Origin: Capra hircus | Lineage: Eukaryota; Chordata; Mammalia; Artiodactyla; Bovidae | Direction of reading: 5' to 3' | DNA length: 64,000 nucleotides | NCBI RefSeq assembly: GCF_001704415.2 | Contig: NC_030814.1 | Location: forward strand, 72,347,121-72,411,120 | Part shown: positions 20,663 through 32,644 of the stretch, in pieces | Layout: each line of letters opens with the position of its first letter | Position numbering within the stretch: position 1 is the first letter of the stretch | Position numbers and translations under genes: made by a program | The notes under the pieces: model-generated | The model's input: the letters and a program-made list of their open reading frames with translations, nothing else | What the model was told of the DNA's origin: nothing | The model's database searches: none

Positions 20663-20697
<35 letters not shown>

Positions 20698-20982
20698 ACC
20701 TGCCAATGCAGGAGACAAAGGTTCAATCCCTGGTCCAGGAAGATTCTAGAGGCTGCAGATCAACTAAGCCTGGGTGCCACAACTACTGAGCCTGTGCTTT
20801 AGCGCTCAGGAACCAAAACTGCTGAACCCCATGCACCCCAGAGCCCGTGCTCCACGACAAGAGAAGCCACCACAATGAGAAGCTGGTGCACCGCAACTGG
20901 AGTAGTCTCCACTCACTGCAGCTAGAAAAAAGCCCGCGCAGCAGTGAAGACCCAGCACAGGCAAAAACAAACAAAATAGAAC
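20643..20982 (+). repeat. CHR-type SINE, sense, with A30 tract inside its head
   Basis: It starts GGTTTCCCTGGTGGCTCAGT (tRNA-like head) and ends in an A-rich AGGCAAAAACAAACAAAATAG tail. The flanks AGAACTCCAGGG (20631-20642) and AGAGCTCCAGGG (20983-20994) form a TSD with one mismatch. A run of 30 A at 20666-20695 replaces the usual short segment between the A-box and B-box regions, so the internal pol III promoter spacing is broken. Confidence 0.95.
20666..20695 (+). repeat. Homopolymer A30
   Basis: An uninterrupted A30 tract inside the tRNA-like head of a SINE, not at its tail. It may be slippage expansion of a short A run, or partly a sequencing artefact. Confidence 0.95.
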
Positions 20983-21060
20983 AGAGCTCCAGGGAGGGCC
21001 CAGTGTCAGCAGGCCCTCCGCAGCTGTGAGTGTGTTTCTGAATTGTACAGGTCCGCTTGG

Positions 21061-21261
21061 GTGTGTGTGAAAGCCACGCAGTCGCTCAGTCTCTGACCCT
21101 TTGCGATCCCAAGGACTATAGAGTCCATGGAATTCTCCAGGTCAGAATACTGGAGTAGGTAGCCTTTCCCTTCTCCAGGAGGTCTCCCCAACCCAGGGAT
21201 CGAATCCAGGTCTCCCGCATTGCAGGCAGATTCTTTACCAGCTGAGCCACCAGGGAAGCCC
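21061..21261 (-). repeat. Bov-tA SINE, antisense
   Basis: CGCAGTCGCTCAGTCTCTGA near 21077 is the reversed body start, and GCTGAGCCACCAGGGAAGCC near 21241 is the reversed head. Flanks ACAGGTCCGCTT (21047) and ACAGGCCCACTT (21262) form a TSD with two mismatches. Confidence 0.93.
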
Positions 21262-22546
21262 ACAGGCCCACTTATATATGCAGATTTTTTTCAATACCAT
21301 GTGTACTATGTTTAGGATCCAAGGTTGGTTGAGTCCAGGGATGCAGAACCAACCCTGGGACTGGACCATCTGTGGATTTTGGTGTCTGCAGGGGGTCCTT
21401 TAACCCCCGGGTATACCAAAGGATGACATATTACCTCCATGAGCTCCACTAGAATCTCAGAGAGAACATTAGAAGAAATTCCCCTCTTGTCTCCAGCAGA
21501 AGGAGTGGGGAAGTAGGCATTTTGAAATAGATGAGAGCATTCTGTTCCTCCTAACAAAGACCTGTCTGCCTTCAGGAGAAACTGTTTAACCAGTTTCATA
21601 ACTGATCTGGTAGAAGAGAAATATCCAACTCCAGTTCCATTTAGCTTTCCGTGTTGGGAGAGAGAAATAGCAATTGCAATCCCATCTAGCCTTTTTGTCC
21701 CATCTAAAGTGGAATGGAAAGGGTAGGAGAGAACTAAGAAAACCTCATGAGGGTCTCAGGCCAGGAGCACAGGCTCACCAAAAGGCAGAACTAATCATAG
21801 AGCTAAAACACTTCCCCTCACCCCATACCTCACCACCAGATCGCTAAAAGCCTAGGGATATGGTTCCTTTTATTCAGTACATCATGCAAGGCATATTAAA
21901 AGTCGAAGAACAGATCTGAAGAGACAGAGCAAGCATCAGACCAGACTCAGATGGAGCAGAGATGTTGGAATAATCACACTGAGAATATAAAATAACTATG
22001 ATTAATAGGCTAAAGGCTCTAGCGGGAAAAGTAGACAACATTCAAGAACGAGTGGGTAATGTAAGCAGAGAGATGGAAGTTCTAAGAAATAATCAAAAAG
22101 AAATGTAAAATTCTGTAACAAAAATGAAGGATGCCTTTGATGATGGATTTTTCACCAGACTGGACACAGCTGAGGAAAGAATCAGTGAATTACAAATCAG
22201 CGAAGATTTATCTACAGAAACTTATAAAAACTGAAATGAAAAGAGAAAAAAGACCAAAAAAACCCAGAACAGAATAACTAAGAATTTGGGGATAAAAGAT
22301 GTAATATGTAATGTGAATTCCAGGAGGAGAAAGAGAGGAGCAGAAGAACTATCTGAAGCGATGATGACTGAGGATGCCCTCAAATCAATGTCAGACACCA
22401 AGCCACAGGTCCAGAGAGCAACAGCCAGGATAAATGCCAAAACCAAATAAAACAAAACACCCTGCAAATGGCAAGCAGACATATTATATTAAAGATAAGT
22501 ATGGAAAGGAGCCAGAGGTAAAAGGCGTCTTACCTATTTTGGGACA

Positions 22547-23377
22547 AAGATCAGTTCAGTTCAGTCGCTCAGTTGTGTCCGACTCTTTGCGACCCCATGA
22601 ATCGCAGCACTCCAGGCCTCCCTGTCCATCACCAACTCCCAGAGTTCACTCAGACTCACGTCCATCGAGTCAGTGATGCCATCCAGCCATCTCATCCTCT
22701 GTCGTCCCCTTCTCTTGCCCCCAATCCCTCCCAGCATCAGAGTCTTTTCCAATGAGTCAACTCTTCGCATGAGGTGGCCAGAGTACTGGAGTTTCAGCTT
22801 TAGCATCATTTCTTCCAAAGAAATACCAGGGCTGATCTCCTTCAGAATGGACTGGTTGAGTCTCCTTGCAGTCCAAGGGACTCTCAAGAGCCTTCTCCAA
22901 CACCACAGTTCAAAAGCATCAATTCTTTGGCGCTCAGCCTTCTTCACAGTCCAACTCTCACATCCATACATGACCACTGGAAAAACGATAGCCTTGACTA
23001 GACGGACCTTAGTTGGCAAAGTAATGTCTCTGCTTTTGAATATGCTATCTAGGTTGGTCACAACTTTTCTTCCAAAGAGTAAAGGTCTTTTAATTTCATG
23101 GCTTCAATCACCATCCGCAGTGATTTTGGAGCCCAGAAAAATAAAGTCTGAAACTGTTTCCACTGTTCCCCATCTATTTGCCAGGAAGTGATGGGACCAG
23201 ATGCCATGATCTTCGTTTTCTGAATGTTGAGCTTTAAGCCAACTTTTTCCCTCTCCTCTTTCACTTTCATCAAGAGGCTTTTTAGTTCCTCTTCGCTTTC
23301 TGCCATAAGGGTGGTATCATCGGCATATCTGAGGTTATTGATATTTCTCCCGACAATCTTGATTCCAGCTTGTGTTT
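22547..23377 (-). pseudogene. BovB LINE fragment: 3' half of reverse transcriptase frame, 5'-truncated
   Basis: About 830 bp of BovB in antisense, inserted into the ORF1 part of an old L1. Read on the minus strand, the 5' break is at 23377 within the reverse transcriptase. The YADD catalytic codons lie at 23316-23327, followed by AESEEELKSLL and KVGLKLNIQKTKIMAS (conserved after the active site). The C-terminal region follows (FELWCWRRLLRVPWTARRLN; then GKRRGRQRMRWLDGITDSMD). At least one frameshift, near 23060, separates the two parts, and there is no start. It cannot encode an active enzyme. Confidence 0.93.
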
Positions 23378-24603
23378 AAGAAGTACATCTAACTTCTCAG
23401 AAATCTTTCAAGCAAGAAGAGAATGAAATAATTCCAGTGGTGAGAGAGAGAGGAAATAAAAACAAATACCAACTTAAAAATTATGTACCATGTGAAATTA
23501 TCTTTCAGAAGTGAAGGGGAAATAAGGATTTTTCAGACAAACAAAAATTGAAGAAAATTGCCACCATTAAACTTACAATACCTTAGTAAGAAATGTTAAA
23601 AGAGTTCTTCAGAGAGAAGGAAAATGATATAGGTCAGAAACTTAAAACTAGATTAAAAAAAAAGGGGGGGAGGGTGGGAGGAACTGTTTTAGAGAAGGGA
23701 TAAATGAAGGTAAAATAAAAAATATTTTTGAAATTTATAATTGATCTAACAGATAAGTTTTTCAAAATAATAATAGTGACAATGTATTTGAAGATTATTG
23801 CTTATGGATAAATGAAATGAAGGACAGAAATGTGAGGAAGGATGGGAAAAAAGAATTTGGTATTTGCACTACCTGTCAAATGGTATAATGATATTTGAAA
23901 GCAGACTTGGATTAGTTTTAAGCGTGTATTGCAAACTCTAGGGCAACTACTGGAAAAAAAAAAGTTAAAAAATAAAGCCAAAAGCATAATTGATATGCTA
24001 AGAGTGGAGAGAAAATAGAGAAATGCTAATTGATATGCCAAGAGAGCAGAGAAATTGGAACTCAAACTTTTTGATTTCAAAAATTACTACAAAGCTACAA
24101 TAACCAAAATAGTGTAGTCATGGCATAAAGACAGGCATATGGACCAATGGCATGAAAAGAGAGACCAGAAATAAACCATGACATATATAGTTAACTGATT
24201 TTTTGACGTGACATCCAGTCTGTGTCCTGAGAACTGAGAAATTGGTTGATGTGGGGGAAAAACACCCACACATTTGGTGTCAAAAATATTGTGAACAGAG
24301 AAACAGTTTTCATTTGGACTTGAATAGACATTTCTCCAAAGAAGATATAAAAATATCCATAAATACATGAAAAGATGCTCAACATTACTTATCATTAATG
24401 AAATTCAATCAAAGCCACAATGAGATATCATTTTATATCCATAAAGATGACTACTATTAAAAAAAAAGAAAATAACAATTCTTGGTGAGGATGTGGAGAA
24501 ATCAGAACACTTGTGCACTGTTGGTGGAAACATAAAATAGAAAACAGCATGGTAGTTCCTCAAACAATTAAAAATAGAATTATCATACGATAGAGCAATA
24601 TGT

Positions 24604-24726
24604 TCCATCCCTGGGTTGGGAAGATCCGCTGGAGAAAGCAAAGGCTACCCACTCCAGTATTCTGGCCTGTAGAATTCCATGGAGGAGTCACAAAGATTTG
24701 GACACGACTGAGTGACTTTCACTTTC
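24604..24726 (+). repeat. Bov-tA SINE, 5'-truncated, sense, with 12-bp TSD
   Basis: It starts inside the head at CCATCCCTGGGTTGGGAAGA and ends TTTGGACACGACTGAGTGAC plus a short CTTTCACTTTC tail. A perfect 12-bp duplication, AGAGCAATATGT, is present at 24592-24603 and 24727-24738. It splits an L1 3' region whose text resumes exactly. Confidence 0.95.
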
Positions 24727-25269
24727 AGAGCAATATGTAGATATATTCTCAATAAAATTGAAAATCGGGGACTCAAATAGATATTTGTACACTGATGTTC
24801 ATAGCCGCATTATTCACAATAGCCCAAAAGTAAAAGCAACCAAAATTTTCACTGATAGACACAAAATGCAGAATTTACTGGTGATGCATTATTGTTCAGT
24901 CTTAAAAATGAAGGAAAATTTGACACATGATACCATGTGGATGAACCTTGAGGACATAATGCTAAGTGAAATAAGCCAATCACAAAAGGTTAAATACTGT
25001 ATGATTCCATTTAGAAGAGGTCCCTAGAATAGCCAACTTCATCGAGACAGAAGGTAGAGTGGCGGCTGCAGGGGCTAGAGAGTGGGGAATGGGGGTCATT
25101 CTTCACTGGCTAGTGTCAGTTTTGCAAGATGAGATGGATTCTGGAGAACGGTGATGAGGGTGGTTGCACAACAATATGAATGTACTTAACGCCACTGAAC
25201 TGTACATTTACAAATGGTTAAGATGGTAAATTTTATGTTGTTTGTATATTTTGCCACAACTTAAGGATC

Positions 25270-25615
25270 AGTGGTTGCCAGAGTTTCCAGGGCCAGGGAG
25301 GGATGAATAGATGGAGTGCAAGCAGTTTTTAGAGCTGGGAAACTGTTCTGTATGATACTATAATGGTGGCTATGTATCATTACACATTTGTCAAAATCCA
25401 TTGAATGAACAAGACAAGAGTGGACTCTCAGGTAAGCTATGGACTTCGGTTGATGGTGATGCTGGATTCATTGACCAATGTCCCACACTAACGAGGACTG
25501 CTGATGGTGGGGGAGTGTGAGGGGCGGGGTATGTAGGAACCCTTTGTACTTTCTGCTACATATTGCTGTAAACCTAAATCTGCTCTGAAAATTAAAGCCT
25601 ATTTTTTAAAAATAT
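25270..25615 (+). repeat. L1 3' terminal fragment, sense (separate subfamily)
   Basis: GATCAGTGGTTGCCAGAGTT, TACTATAATGGTGGCTATGT, ATTACACATTTGTCAAAATCC and AACCTAAATCTGCTCTGAAA then AATTAAAGCC follow the order of an L1MB/L1MC-like tail. It ends in A-rich sequence at about 25605. Confidence 0.8.
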
Positions 25616-26213
25616 ATGTGCAAACGTAAACTAGATACATTGTCAGATCATCCTCCATAGGAGCTGTACACACCTGCCGTGTAGGAGAGTGCCTGTTTAC
25701 ATTCACCAGCAGAGTGGACCATCAAACTCTTGGGACTCTGCCCCTGTTTGGTGTCTTGGTATAATATTTTAGGAATGAATTTTTTATTTAAGTCTGACAT
25801 ACCTACGGAAAAAAAGCACACAAGTCTAAAGTCTGATGAGTTTTCAGAAAGTGAGATGTATTACTAACAACTCAGGATCAAGATATAGTACGTTATCAGT
25901 CCAGAAGCCCTCCTCCGCGTCCTGTCCCAGCCAGTCTTCCCTTCACCATGGTAACACTTTACTTGACTGCTGTCACCATAGATTAGTTCGCCTATTTTTG
26001 CCATTTATATGAAGAAAATCTTACAGAATATATTCCTATGTCAGGCTTCTTTCACTCGGTATCTCTGAGATTCATTCATGTTGCGTGGAGCTGTAGTTCA
26101 ATCATTTTCATTGCTGTGTAACATTCCACTTAATGGCTCTACTGCAATTTATTTCTCCATTTTACTATTGAAGGTCATTTGCATTGCTTCCAATTTGGAG
26201 CTATTATAAATAG

Positions 26214-26390
26214 ATTGAAGGCAGGAGGAGAAGGGGACAACAGAGGATGAGATGGTTGGATGGCATCCTCGACTCGATGGACATGAGTTTGAGCAAGCTA
26301 CAGGAGTTGGTGGTGGACAAGGGAGCCTGGTGTGATGCAGTCCATGGGATCACAAAGAGCTGGACACAACTGAGCAAGTGAACTGAACTG
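26214..26390 (+). repeat. BovB 3' end fragment, sense, with 8-bp TSD
   Basis: It starts at ATTGAAGGCAGGAGGAGAAG, runs through GAGATGGTTGGATGGCATCC, and ends in the BovB terminal AAGTGAACTGAACTG repeat. ATAAATAG flanks it at 26206-26213 and 26391-26398. Only the last 180 bases or so of BovB inserted. Confidence 0.92.
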
Positions 26391-26994
26391 ATAAATAGTG
26401 ACGCAGTGAACATTCTTTTACATATCACTTGGTCCAAATGCATTCATGACTGTTGGGCATATGTCTAGAAGTGGAATTTCTGGGTCATAAGATATGAATA
26501 TTTCAGTTTTAGTAGATAACACCATACAGTTTTCCAAAGTGAATTTTCTAATTTACGCTCTTCCTGTGAATTCCAGCAGATCCTTATTCTTATGAACCCT
26601 TGGTAATGTCAGTCCTTTAAATTCTTGTAATGGTTATCTCATGGTTTTAATTTGTATTTCCAAGATGACTAAAGGTGAACAGGCTTTCGTGTGTTTGTAG
26701 ACCAATCAGATGGCCCCTTCTGTGACATGCCTATTCAAGTCTTCTGCCCATTCCTGTATTGTCTTCTTTAGCTGATTTTTTTGAATTCTTCCCATGTGCT
26801 AGGTAGAAGTCCTTTGCCAGTAATATGTCAGAAAATATCTTCTTCCCCTCTGTAACTTGACTTTCCACAGTTTTACCAGTGTCTTTTCATTCAAAGAAGT
26901 ACCTGACTTTAGTATAGTCTGATTTTCAATATTTTCCTTAATATTAGTGCCATTATGTCCTGTTTAACAAAATTTGCCTTCCCCAAAGCACAAG

Positions 26995-27195
26995 GGCTTC
27001 CCTTGTGGTTCAGCTGGTAAAGAATCTGCCTGCAATGTGGGAGACCTGGGTTCAGTCCCTGGGTTGGGAAAATCCCTTGGAGAAGGGAAAGGCTACCCAC
27101 TCCAGTATTCTGCCTGGAGAATTCCATGGACTGTGTAGTCCATGGGGTCACAAAGAGTCGGACACGACTGAGCAATGTTCACTCACTCACTTACT
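26995..27195 (+). repeat. Bov-tA SINE, sense
   Basis: A full head (GGGCTTCCCTTGTGGTTCAG) and body ending AGAGTCGGACACGACTGAGC near 27170, then a short CACTCACTCAC tail. The flanks CAAAGCACAAG (26984) and CAAAGGCACAAAG (27196) suggest an imperfect TSD. Confidence 0.93.
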
Positions 27196-28147
27196 CAAAG
27201 GCACAAAGACATTCTCCAGTGTTGTCTTCTGGAAGCTTTATTTTACTTTTCACATGATGTGAGGTAAAAAGTAAGATCGATTTTTTCCCGTATAGGTATC
27301 TGATTGCTACTGCACCATTTACTGAAAAGGCTCTATCTCACTGCTCTGTAATGTCAACTTCAGAAAAAATCAATCCCAGTGCACATGTGTAAATCTGTTT
27401 CTTGGCTTTATTCTGTCCCATTGTCCTATTTGTATACCTGTGTGCCTGTGTTATATTTTCTTAATGGCTGTAGCTTTAAATTAAGTTTTAACGTCTGATA
27501 GTGTAAGTCTTTCCACTTTGTTTTTCTTCTGCAAGATTGTATTGACTGTTTTTCACCCTTTGTATTCCTATACGTAGATCTAGCTTATCAACTTCCACGA
27601 AAAAACCTACTGAGATTTAACGGAGATTTCAGTGAATCTATAGGTCAACTCTGGGGAAATCGACACCTTTATAATACTGAGTCTTTAGCTCTGTAAACAT
27701 GGTATCTCTCCATTTACTTAGGTCTTTAATTTCAATAATATTAATAGATTTCATCATAGAAGTTTTATTCACCTATTGTTAAATTTATCCTTAGACACTT
27801 AATATCTATGGTTTTATAAATGTCACTTTTAAAACTTTGATTTATTTAAAAATCCTTAGTGGTATATGAAAATGTTGACCTTGCATCAAGTGACCTTGCT
27901 AAATTCAATTATTCATTTCTATGGTTTATCTGTAGATTCTTGTGGATTTTCTACATACGTAATCATGTTCTCCATGAATAATGACAGATTTATTTCTTCC
28001 TTTCCAATCTTTATACTTTTTATTTCATTTCCTGCCCTTGCTGCACTAAGTAGACCTCCAGGATAATGTTGAAGAGAAATAGAGATGATGGATATCCTTG
28101 TCTCATCTATAATCTCAGGCAAAAACTTTAAAAATATTGATCAAGTA

Positions 28148-28373
28148 TGACGGAGGAGCCTGGTGGGCTGCATCCATGGGGTTGCTAAGAGTCCGACACG
28201 ACTGAGCGCCTTCACCCTCACTCTTCACTTTCATGCATTGGAGAAGGAAATGGCAACCCACTCCAGTGTTCTTGCCTGGAGAATCCCAGGGGTGGGGTAG
28301 CCTGGTGGGCTGCCGTCTATGGGGTCGCACAGTCAGACACGACTGAAGCGACTCAGCAGCAGCAGCAGCAGCA
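28148..28373 (+). repeat. BOV-A2 SINE, 5'-truncated, sense
   Basis: It begins inside the first monomer (GGAGGAGCCTGGTGGGCTGC). A monomer linker, CTTCACTTTCATGCATTGGA, follows near 28225, then the second monomer, and it ends in a CAGCAG repeat at 28355-28373. It interrupts antisense L1. Confidence 0.93.
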
Positions 28374-29004
28374 TGATGTTTTCAGTGTTTCTTGCATATG
28401 CCTTTTATCACATCAAGGAAATTTCCATCTATTCCTGGTTTTCTAAGAGCTTTTTAAAATTATAAATAGTTTGTTTCATCAGTTGTTTCTTCAGCATTTC
28501 TTGAAATGATCATATGATTTTTGTCCTCTTTTCTATTAGTGGAGGAAATTGCATTGGTTTCTTTTCTTTTTTTTTTTTTTTAAGCCAACCTTACTTTCCT
28601 TGAATAAATCCAACTTGGCGGTGATATATCATTCTGTATTTCTGGATTTGATCAGTTAATAATTTACTTAGAGGTATATGTCCATGAAAGAGTCTGACAT
28701 GTTCGTAAGAAACATTTTCCTTTCTTATGCTTTCCTAATCAGGTTTTTGTATGAGGTTTATGCTGGCTTTATACAAACAAATTGAGGATCGTTTTCCTTT
28801 CTTTTATTCTCTAATAGCCTTTATGCAAGATTGGTGATAATTCTATCTTATTACATGGGTCAATATAAGAATCCTTTGGGAAGAAGAATTTTTCAGTGAA
28901 GACATACTGGCCAGGAGTTTTCTTTGTGGGAAATGTTTTAGTTATGGATACAATTTCTTTATTGACTATGGGAAGTTTTAGATTTTCTATCTCTTCTTGT
29001 GTCC

Positions 29005-29130
29005 TAGTGAAAGTGAAAGTGAAGTCGCTCAGTCGTGTCCGACTCTTTGCGACCGCATGGACTGTAGCCTACCAGGTTCCACCGTCCATGGGATTTTCCA
29101 GGCAAGAATACTGGAGTGGGGTGTCATGTA
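29005..29130 (-). repeat. Bov-tA body fragment, antisense
   Basis: GTGAAAGTGAAGTCGCTCAG then CGTGTCCGACTCTTTGCGAC. It stops after AGAATACTGGAGTGGGGTG, so it lacks the tRNA-like head and is 5'-truncated. Confidence 0.9.
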
Positions 29131-29285
29131 GGCCACACAATTGAATAAGCTGTTTTATCTAGTAACTATTCCAATTCATCTAAATTTTCAAATCTATCAT
29201 GTTTAGTTGTTTATAATATTCTCTTATCTTTTAACATCTATAGAATCTGTAACAATGACTCCCCTTTTCACTTCTGACATTAGTT

Positions 29286-32115
29286 CAGTTTAGTTCAGTT
29301 CAGTCGCTCAGTTGTCTCCGACTCTTTGCGACCCCATGAACCTCAGCACACCAGGCCTCTCTGTCCATCTCCAACTCCCGGAGTCCACCCAAATCCATAT
29401 CCATTGAGTCGATGATGCCATCCAACCATCTCATCCTCTGTTGTCCTCTTCTCCTCCTGCCCTCAATCTTTCCCAGCATCAGGGTCTTTTCAAAAGAGTC
29501 AGCTCTTCGTATCAGGTGGCAAAAGTATTGGAGTTTCAGCTCCAACATCAGTCCTTCCAATGAACATCCAAGACTGATCTCCCTTAGGATGGACTGGTTG
29601 GATCTCCTTGCAGTCCAAGGGACTCTCAAGAGTCTTCTCCAACACCACAGTTCAAAAGCATCAGTTTTTCGGTGCTCAGCTTTCTTTATAGTCCAACTTT
29701 CATATCCATACATGACTACTGGAAAAACTATAGCCTTGACTAGACGGACCTTTGTTGGCAAAGTAATGTCTCTCCTTTTGAATATGCTGTCTAGGTTGGT
29801 CATAACTTTCCTTCCAAGGAGTAAGCGTCTCTTAATTTCATGGCTGCAATCACCATCTGTAGTGATTTTGGAGCCCAGAAAAATAAAGTCACCACTGTTT
29901 CCACTGTTTCCCCATCTATCTGCCCTGAAGTGATGGGACTGGATGCCATGATCTTAGTTTTCTGAATGTTGAGCTTTAAGCCAACTTTTTCGCTCTCCTC
30001 TTTCACTTTCATCAAGAGGCCCTTTAGTTCTTCTTTGCTTTCTGCTATAAGGCTGGTGTCATCTGCATATCTGAGGTTATTGATATTTCTCCCAGCAATC
30101 TTGATTCCAGCTTGTGTTTCTTCCAGCCCAGCATTTCTCATGATGTGCTCTGCATAGAAGTTAAATAAGCAGGGCGACAATATACAGCCTTGATGTACTC
30201 CTTTTCCTATTTGGAACCAGTCTGTTGTTCCATGTCCAGTTCTAACTGTTGCTTCCTGACTTGCATACAGGTTTCTCAAGAGGCAGGTCAGGTGGTCTGG
30301 TATGCCCATCTCTTTCAGAATTTTCCACGGTTTATTGTGATCCACACAGTCAAAGGCTTTGGCATAGTGAATTAAGCAGAAATAGATGTTTTTCTGGAAC
30401 TCTCTTGCTTTTTCCATGATCCATTGGATGTTCGCAATTTGACCTCTGGTTCCTCTGCCTTTTCTAAAACCAGCTTGAACATCTGGAAGTTCACGGTTCA
30501 CGTTCTGCTGAAGCCTGGCTTGGAGAATTTTGAGCATTACTTTACTAGCATGTGAGATGAGTGCATTGTTCAGTAGTTTGAGCATTCTTTGGCATTGCCT
30601 TTCTTTGGGATTGGGATGAAAACTGACCTTTTCCAGTCCTGTGGCCACTGCTGAGTTTTCCATATTTGCTGGCATATTGAGTGCAGCACTTTCACAGAGT
30701 CATTTTTCAGGATTTGAAATAGCTCAGCTGGAATTCCATCACCTCCATTAGCTTTGTTCGTAGTGATGCTTCCTAAGGCCCACTTGACTTCATATTCCAG
30801 GATGTCTGACTCTAGGTGAGTGATCACACCATCGTGATTATCTGTGTTGTGAAGATCTTTTTTGTACAGTTCTTCTGTGTATTCTTGCCACCTCTTCTTA
30901 ATATCTTCTGCTTCTATAAGGTTCATACCATTTCTGTCCTTTATTGAGCTCATCTTTGCATGAAATGTTACCTTGGTATCTCTAATTTTCTTGAAAGAAT
31001 CTCTAGTCTTTCCCATTCTATTGTTTTCCTCTATTTCTTTGCATTGATCGTTGAGAAAGACTTTCTTATCTCTCCTTGCTATTGTTTGGAACTCTGCATT
31101 AAAATGGGTATATCTTTCCTTTTCTCCTTTGCTTTTGGCTTCCTGTCTTTTCACAGCTATTTGTAAGGCCTCCTCAGACAGCCATTTTGCTTTTTTGCAT
31201 TTCTTTTTCTTGGGGATGGTCTTGATTCCTGTCTCTTGTATAGTGTCACGCACCTCCATCCATAGTTCATTAGGCACTCTATCTATCAGACCTAGTCCAT
31301 TAAATCCATTTCTTACTTCCACTGTATAGTCATAAGGGATTTGATTTAAGTCATACCTGAGTGGTCTAGTGGTTTTCTCCACTTTCTTCAATTTCAGTCT
31401 GAATTTGGCAATAAGGAGTTCATGATCTGAGCCACAGTCAGCTCCAGGTCTTGTTTTTGCTGACTGTATAGAGCTTCTCCATCTTTGGCTGCAAAGAATA
31501 TAATCAATGTGATTTCGGTGTCAACCATCTGATGATGTCCATGTGTAGAGTCTTCTTTTGTGTTGGTGGAAGAGGGTGTTTGCTATGACCAGTGTGTTCT
31601 CTTGGCAGAACTGTATTAGCCTTTGCCCTGCTTCATTCTGTACTCCAAGGCCAAATATGCCTGTTACTCCAGGTGTTTCTTGACTTCCTACATTTGCATT
31701 CCAGTCCCCTATAATGAAAAGGACATTTTTGGGGGTGTTAGTTCTAGAAGGTCTTGTAGTTCTTCATAGAACTGTTCAACTTCAGCTTCTTTGGCATTAC
31801 TGGTCGGGGCATAGACTTGAATTACTGTAATGTTGAATGGTTTGCCTTGGAAACAAAGAGAGATCATTCTGTTGTTTTTGAGATTGCATCCAAGTACTGC
31901 ATTTTGGACTCTTTTGTTGACTATGATGGCTATTCCATTTCTTCTAAGGGATTCCTGCCCACAGTAGTAGATATAATAGTCATCTGAGTTAAATTCACCC
32001 ATTCCAGTCCATCTTAGTACACTGATTCCTAGAATGTCGATGTTCACTCTTGTTATCTCCTGTTTGACCACTTCTAATTTGCCTTGATTCATGGACCTAA
32101 CATTCCAGGTTCCTA
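29286..32115 (-). mobile_element. BovB (RTE) LINE, 2.83 kb, 5'-truncated, with perfect 14-bp TSD
   Basis: BovB is the RTE-clade LINE that ruminants acquired horizontally; it encodes an endonuclease and reverse transcriptase and supplies the 3' end used by Bov-tA SINEs. Here the 3' terminus, with its TTCAGTTCAG repeat (minus-strand ACTGAACTGA), lies at 29286 and the 5' truncation at 32115. TTCTGACATTAGTT is present at 29272-29285 and again at 32116-32129, which proves a single retrotransposition into antisense L1. ORF1 and the start of the endonuclease are missing. Confidence 0.97.
29300..32115 (-). pseudogene. BovB endonuclease/reverse transcriptase frame, broken
   Basis: Four minus-strand pieces cover most of the protein. 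31709-32115 is the endonuclease N-terminal region (GTWNVRSMNQGKLEVV; DILGISVLRWTGMGEF). 30570-31391 is the linker and start of the RT (HAKMSSIKDRNGMNLIEAED; NKANGGDGIPAELFQ). 29800-30675 is the RT core (AFDCVDHN; GVHQGCILSPCLFN; the catalytic YADD codons at 30058-30069). 29300-29803 is the C-terminal part. Frameshifts near 29.80, 30.6 and 31.4-31.7 kb separate them, so no enzyme can be made, although the RT active site itself is intact. Confidence 0.93.
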
Positions 32116-32491
32116 TTCTGACATTAGTTACTTGTACTTTATTTTGCTGTCTTTTAAAAATCATATTTCTAAGGGTTTATCATTTTTATTCAGTTCAGTT
32201 CAGAAGCTCAGCTGTGTCCGACTCTTTGAGACCCCATGGACTGTAGCACACCAGGCCTCCCTGTCCATCACCAACTCCCAGAGTTTACTCAAACTCATGT
32301 CCATTGAGTCAGTGATGCCATCTAACCATCTCATCCTCTGTCGTCCCCTTCTCCTCCCACCTTCAATCTTTCCCAGCATCAGGGTCTTTTCAAATGAGTC
32401 AGTTCTTCACATCAGGTGGCCAAAGTATTAGAGTTTCAGCTTCAGCATCAGTCCTTCCAAGTTCCAGTGAATATTCAACACTGATTTCCTT

Positions 32492-32640
32492 TATTTTTAA
32501 AATTAATTAATTTATTTTAATTGGAGGCTAATTACTTTACAATATTGTAGTGGTTTTTGCCATACATTGACATGAATCAGCCATGGGTGTACATGTGTTC
32601 CCCATCCTGAACCCCGCTCCCAGCTCACTCCCCATCCCAT
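32492..32640 (-). repeat. L1 (ruminant type) 3' end fragment inside BovB
   Basis: A T-rich start (complement of poly-A), then TTGGAGGCTAATTACTTTAC, AATATTGTAGTGGTTTTTGC and GTGTACATGTGTTCCCCATC. These are typical of the 3' end of young bovine-type L1 in antisense. It sits between two pieces of BovB that are contiguous in other copies. Only TTA is shared at the junctions, so a normal TSD is not evident. Confidence 0.85.
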
Positions 32641-32644
32641 TAGG

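Larger units (their letters stand above)
20340..25268 (+). repeat. Old L1/HAL1-like element, sense, carrying four younger insertions
   Basis: With later insertions ignored, the text runs in L1 order. A 5' region lies at 20340-21950 and ORF1-like sequence at 21950-22545 (GACTGGACACAGCTGAGGAA near 22158). HAL1/L1M-like sequence follows at 23380-24000 (GCAAACTCTAGGGCAACTAC at about 23930), then ORF2 3' sequence from about 24060 (CTACAAAGCTACAATAACCA). An L1M tail ends at about 25265. The interruptions are a CHR SINE (20643-20982), Bov-tA (21061-21261), BovB (22547-23377) and Bov-tA (24604-24726). Whether it is one L1, or a HAL1 joined to a separate L1 near 24.0 kb, is not certain. All frames are broken. 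Confidence 0.75.

Noticed and set aside
28355..28375. CAG repeat as a trinucleotide expansion locus (also CTG at 42738-42761 and CAG at 62430-62443)
   Set aside because: These are the normal 3' tails of BOV-A2 SINEs.
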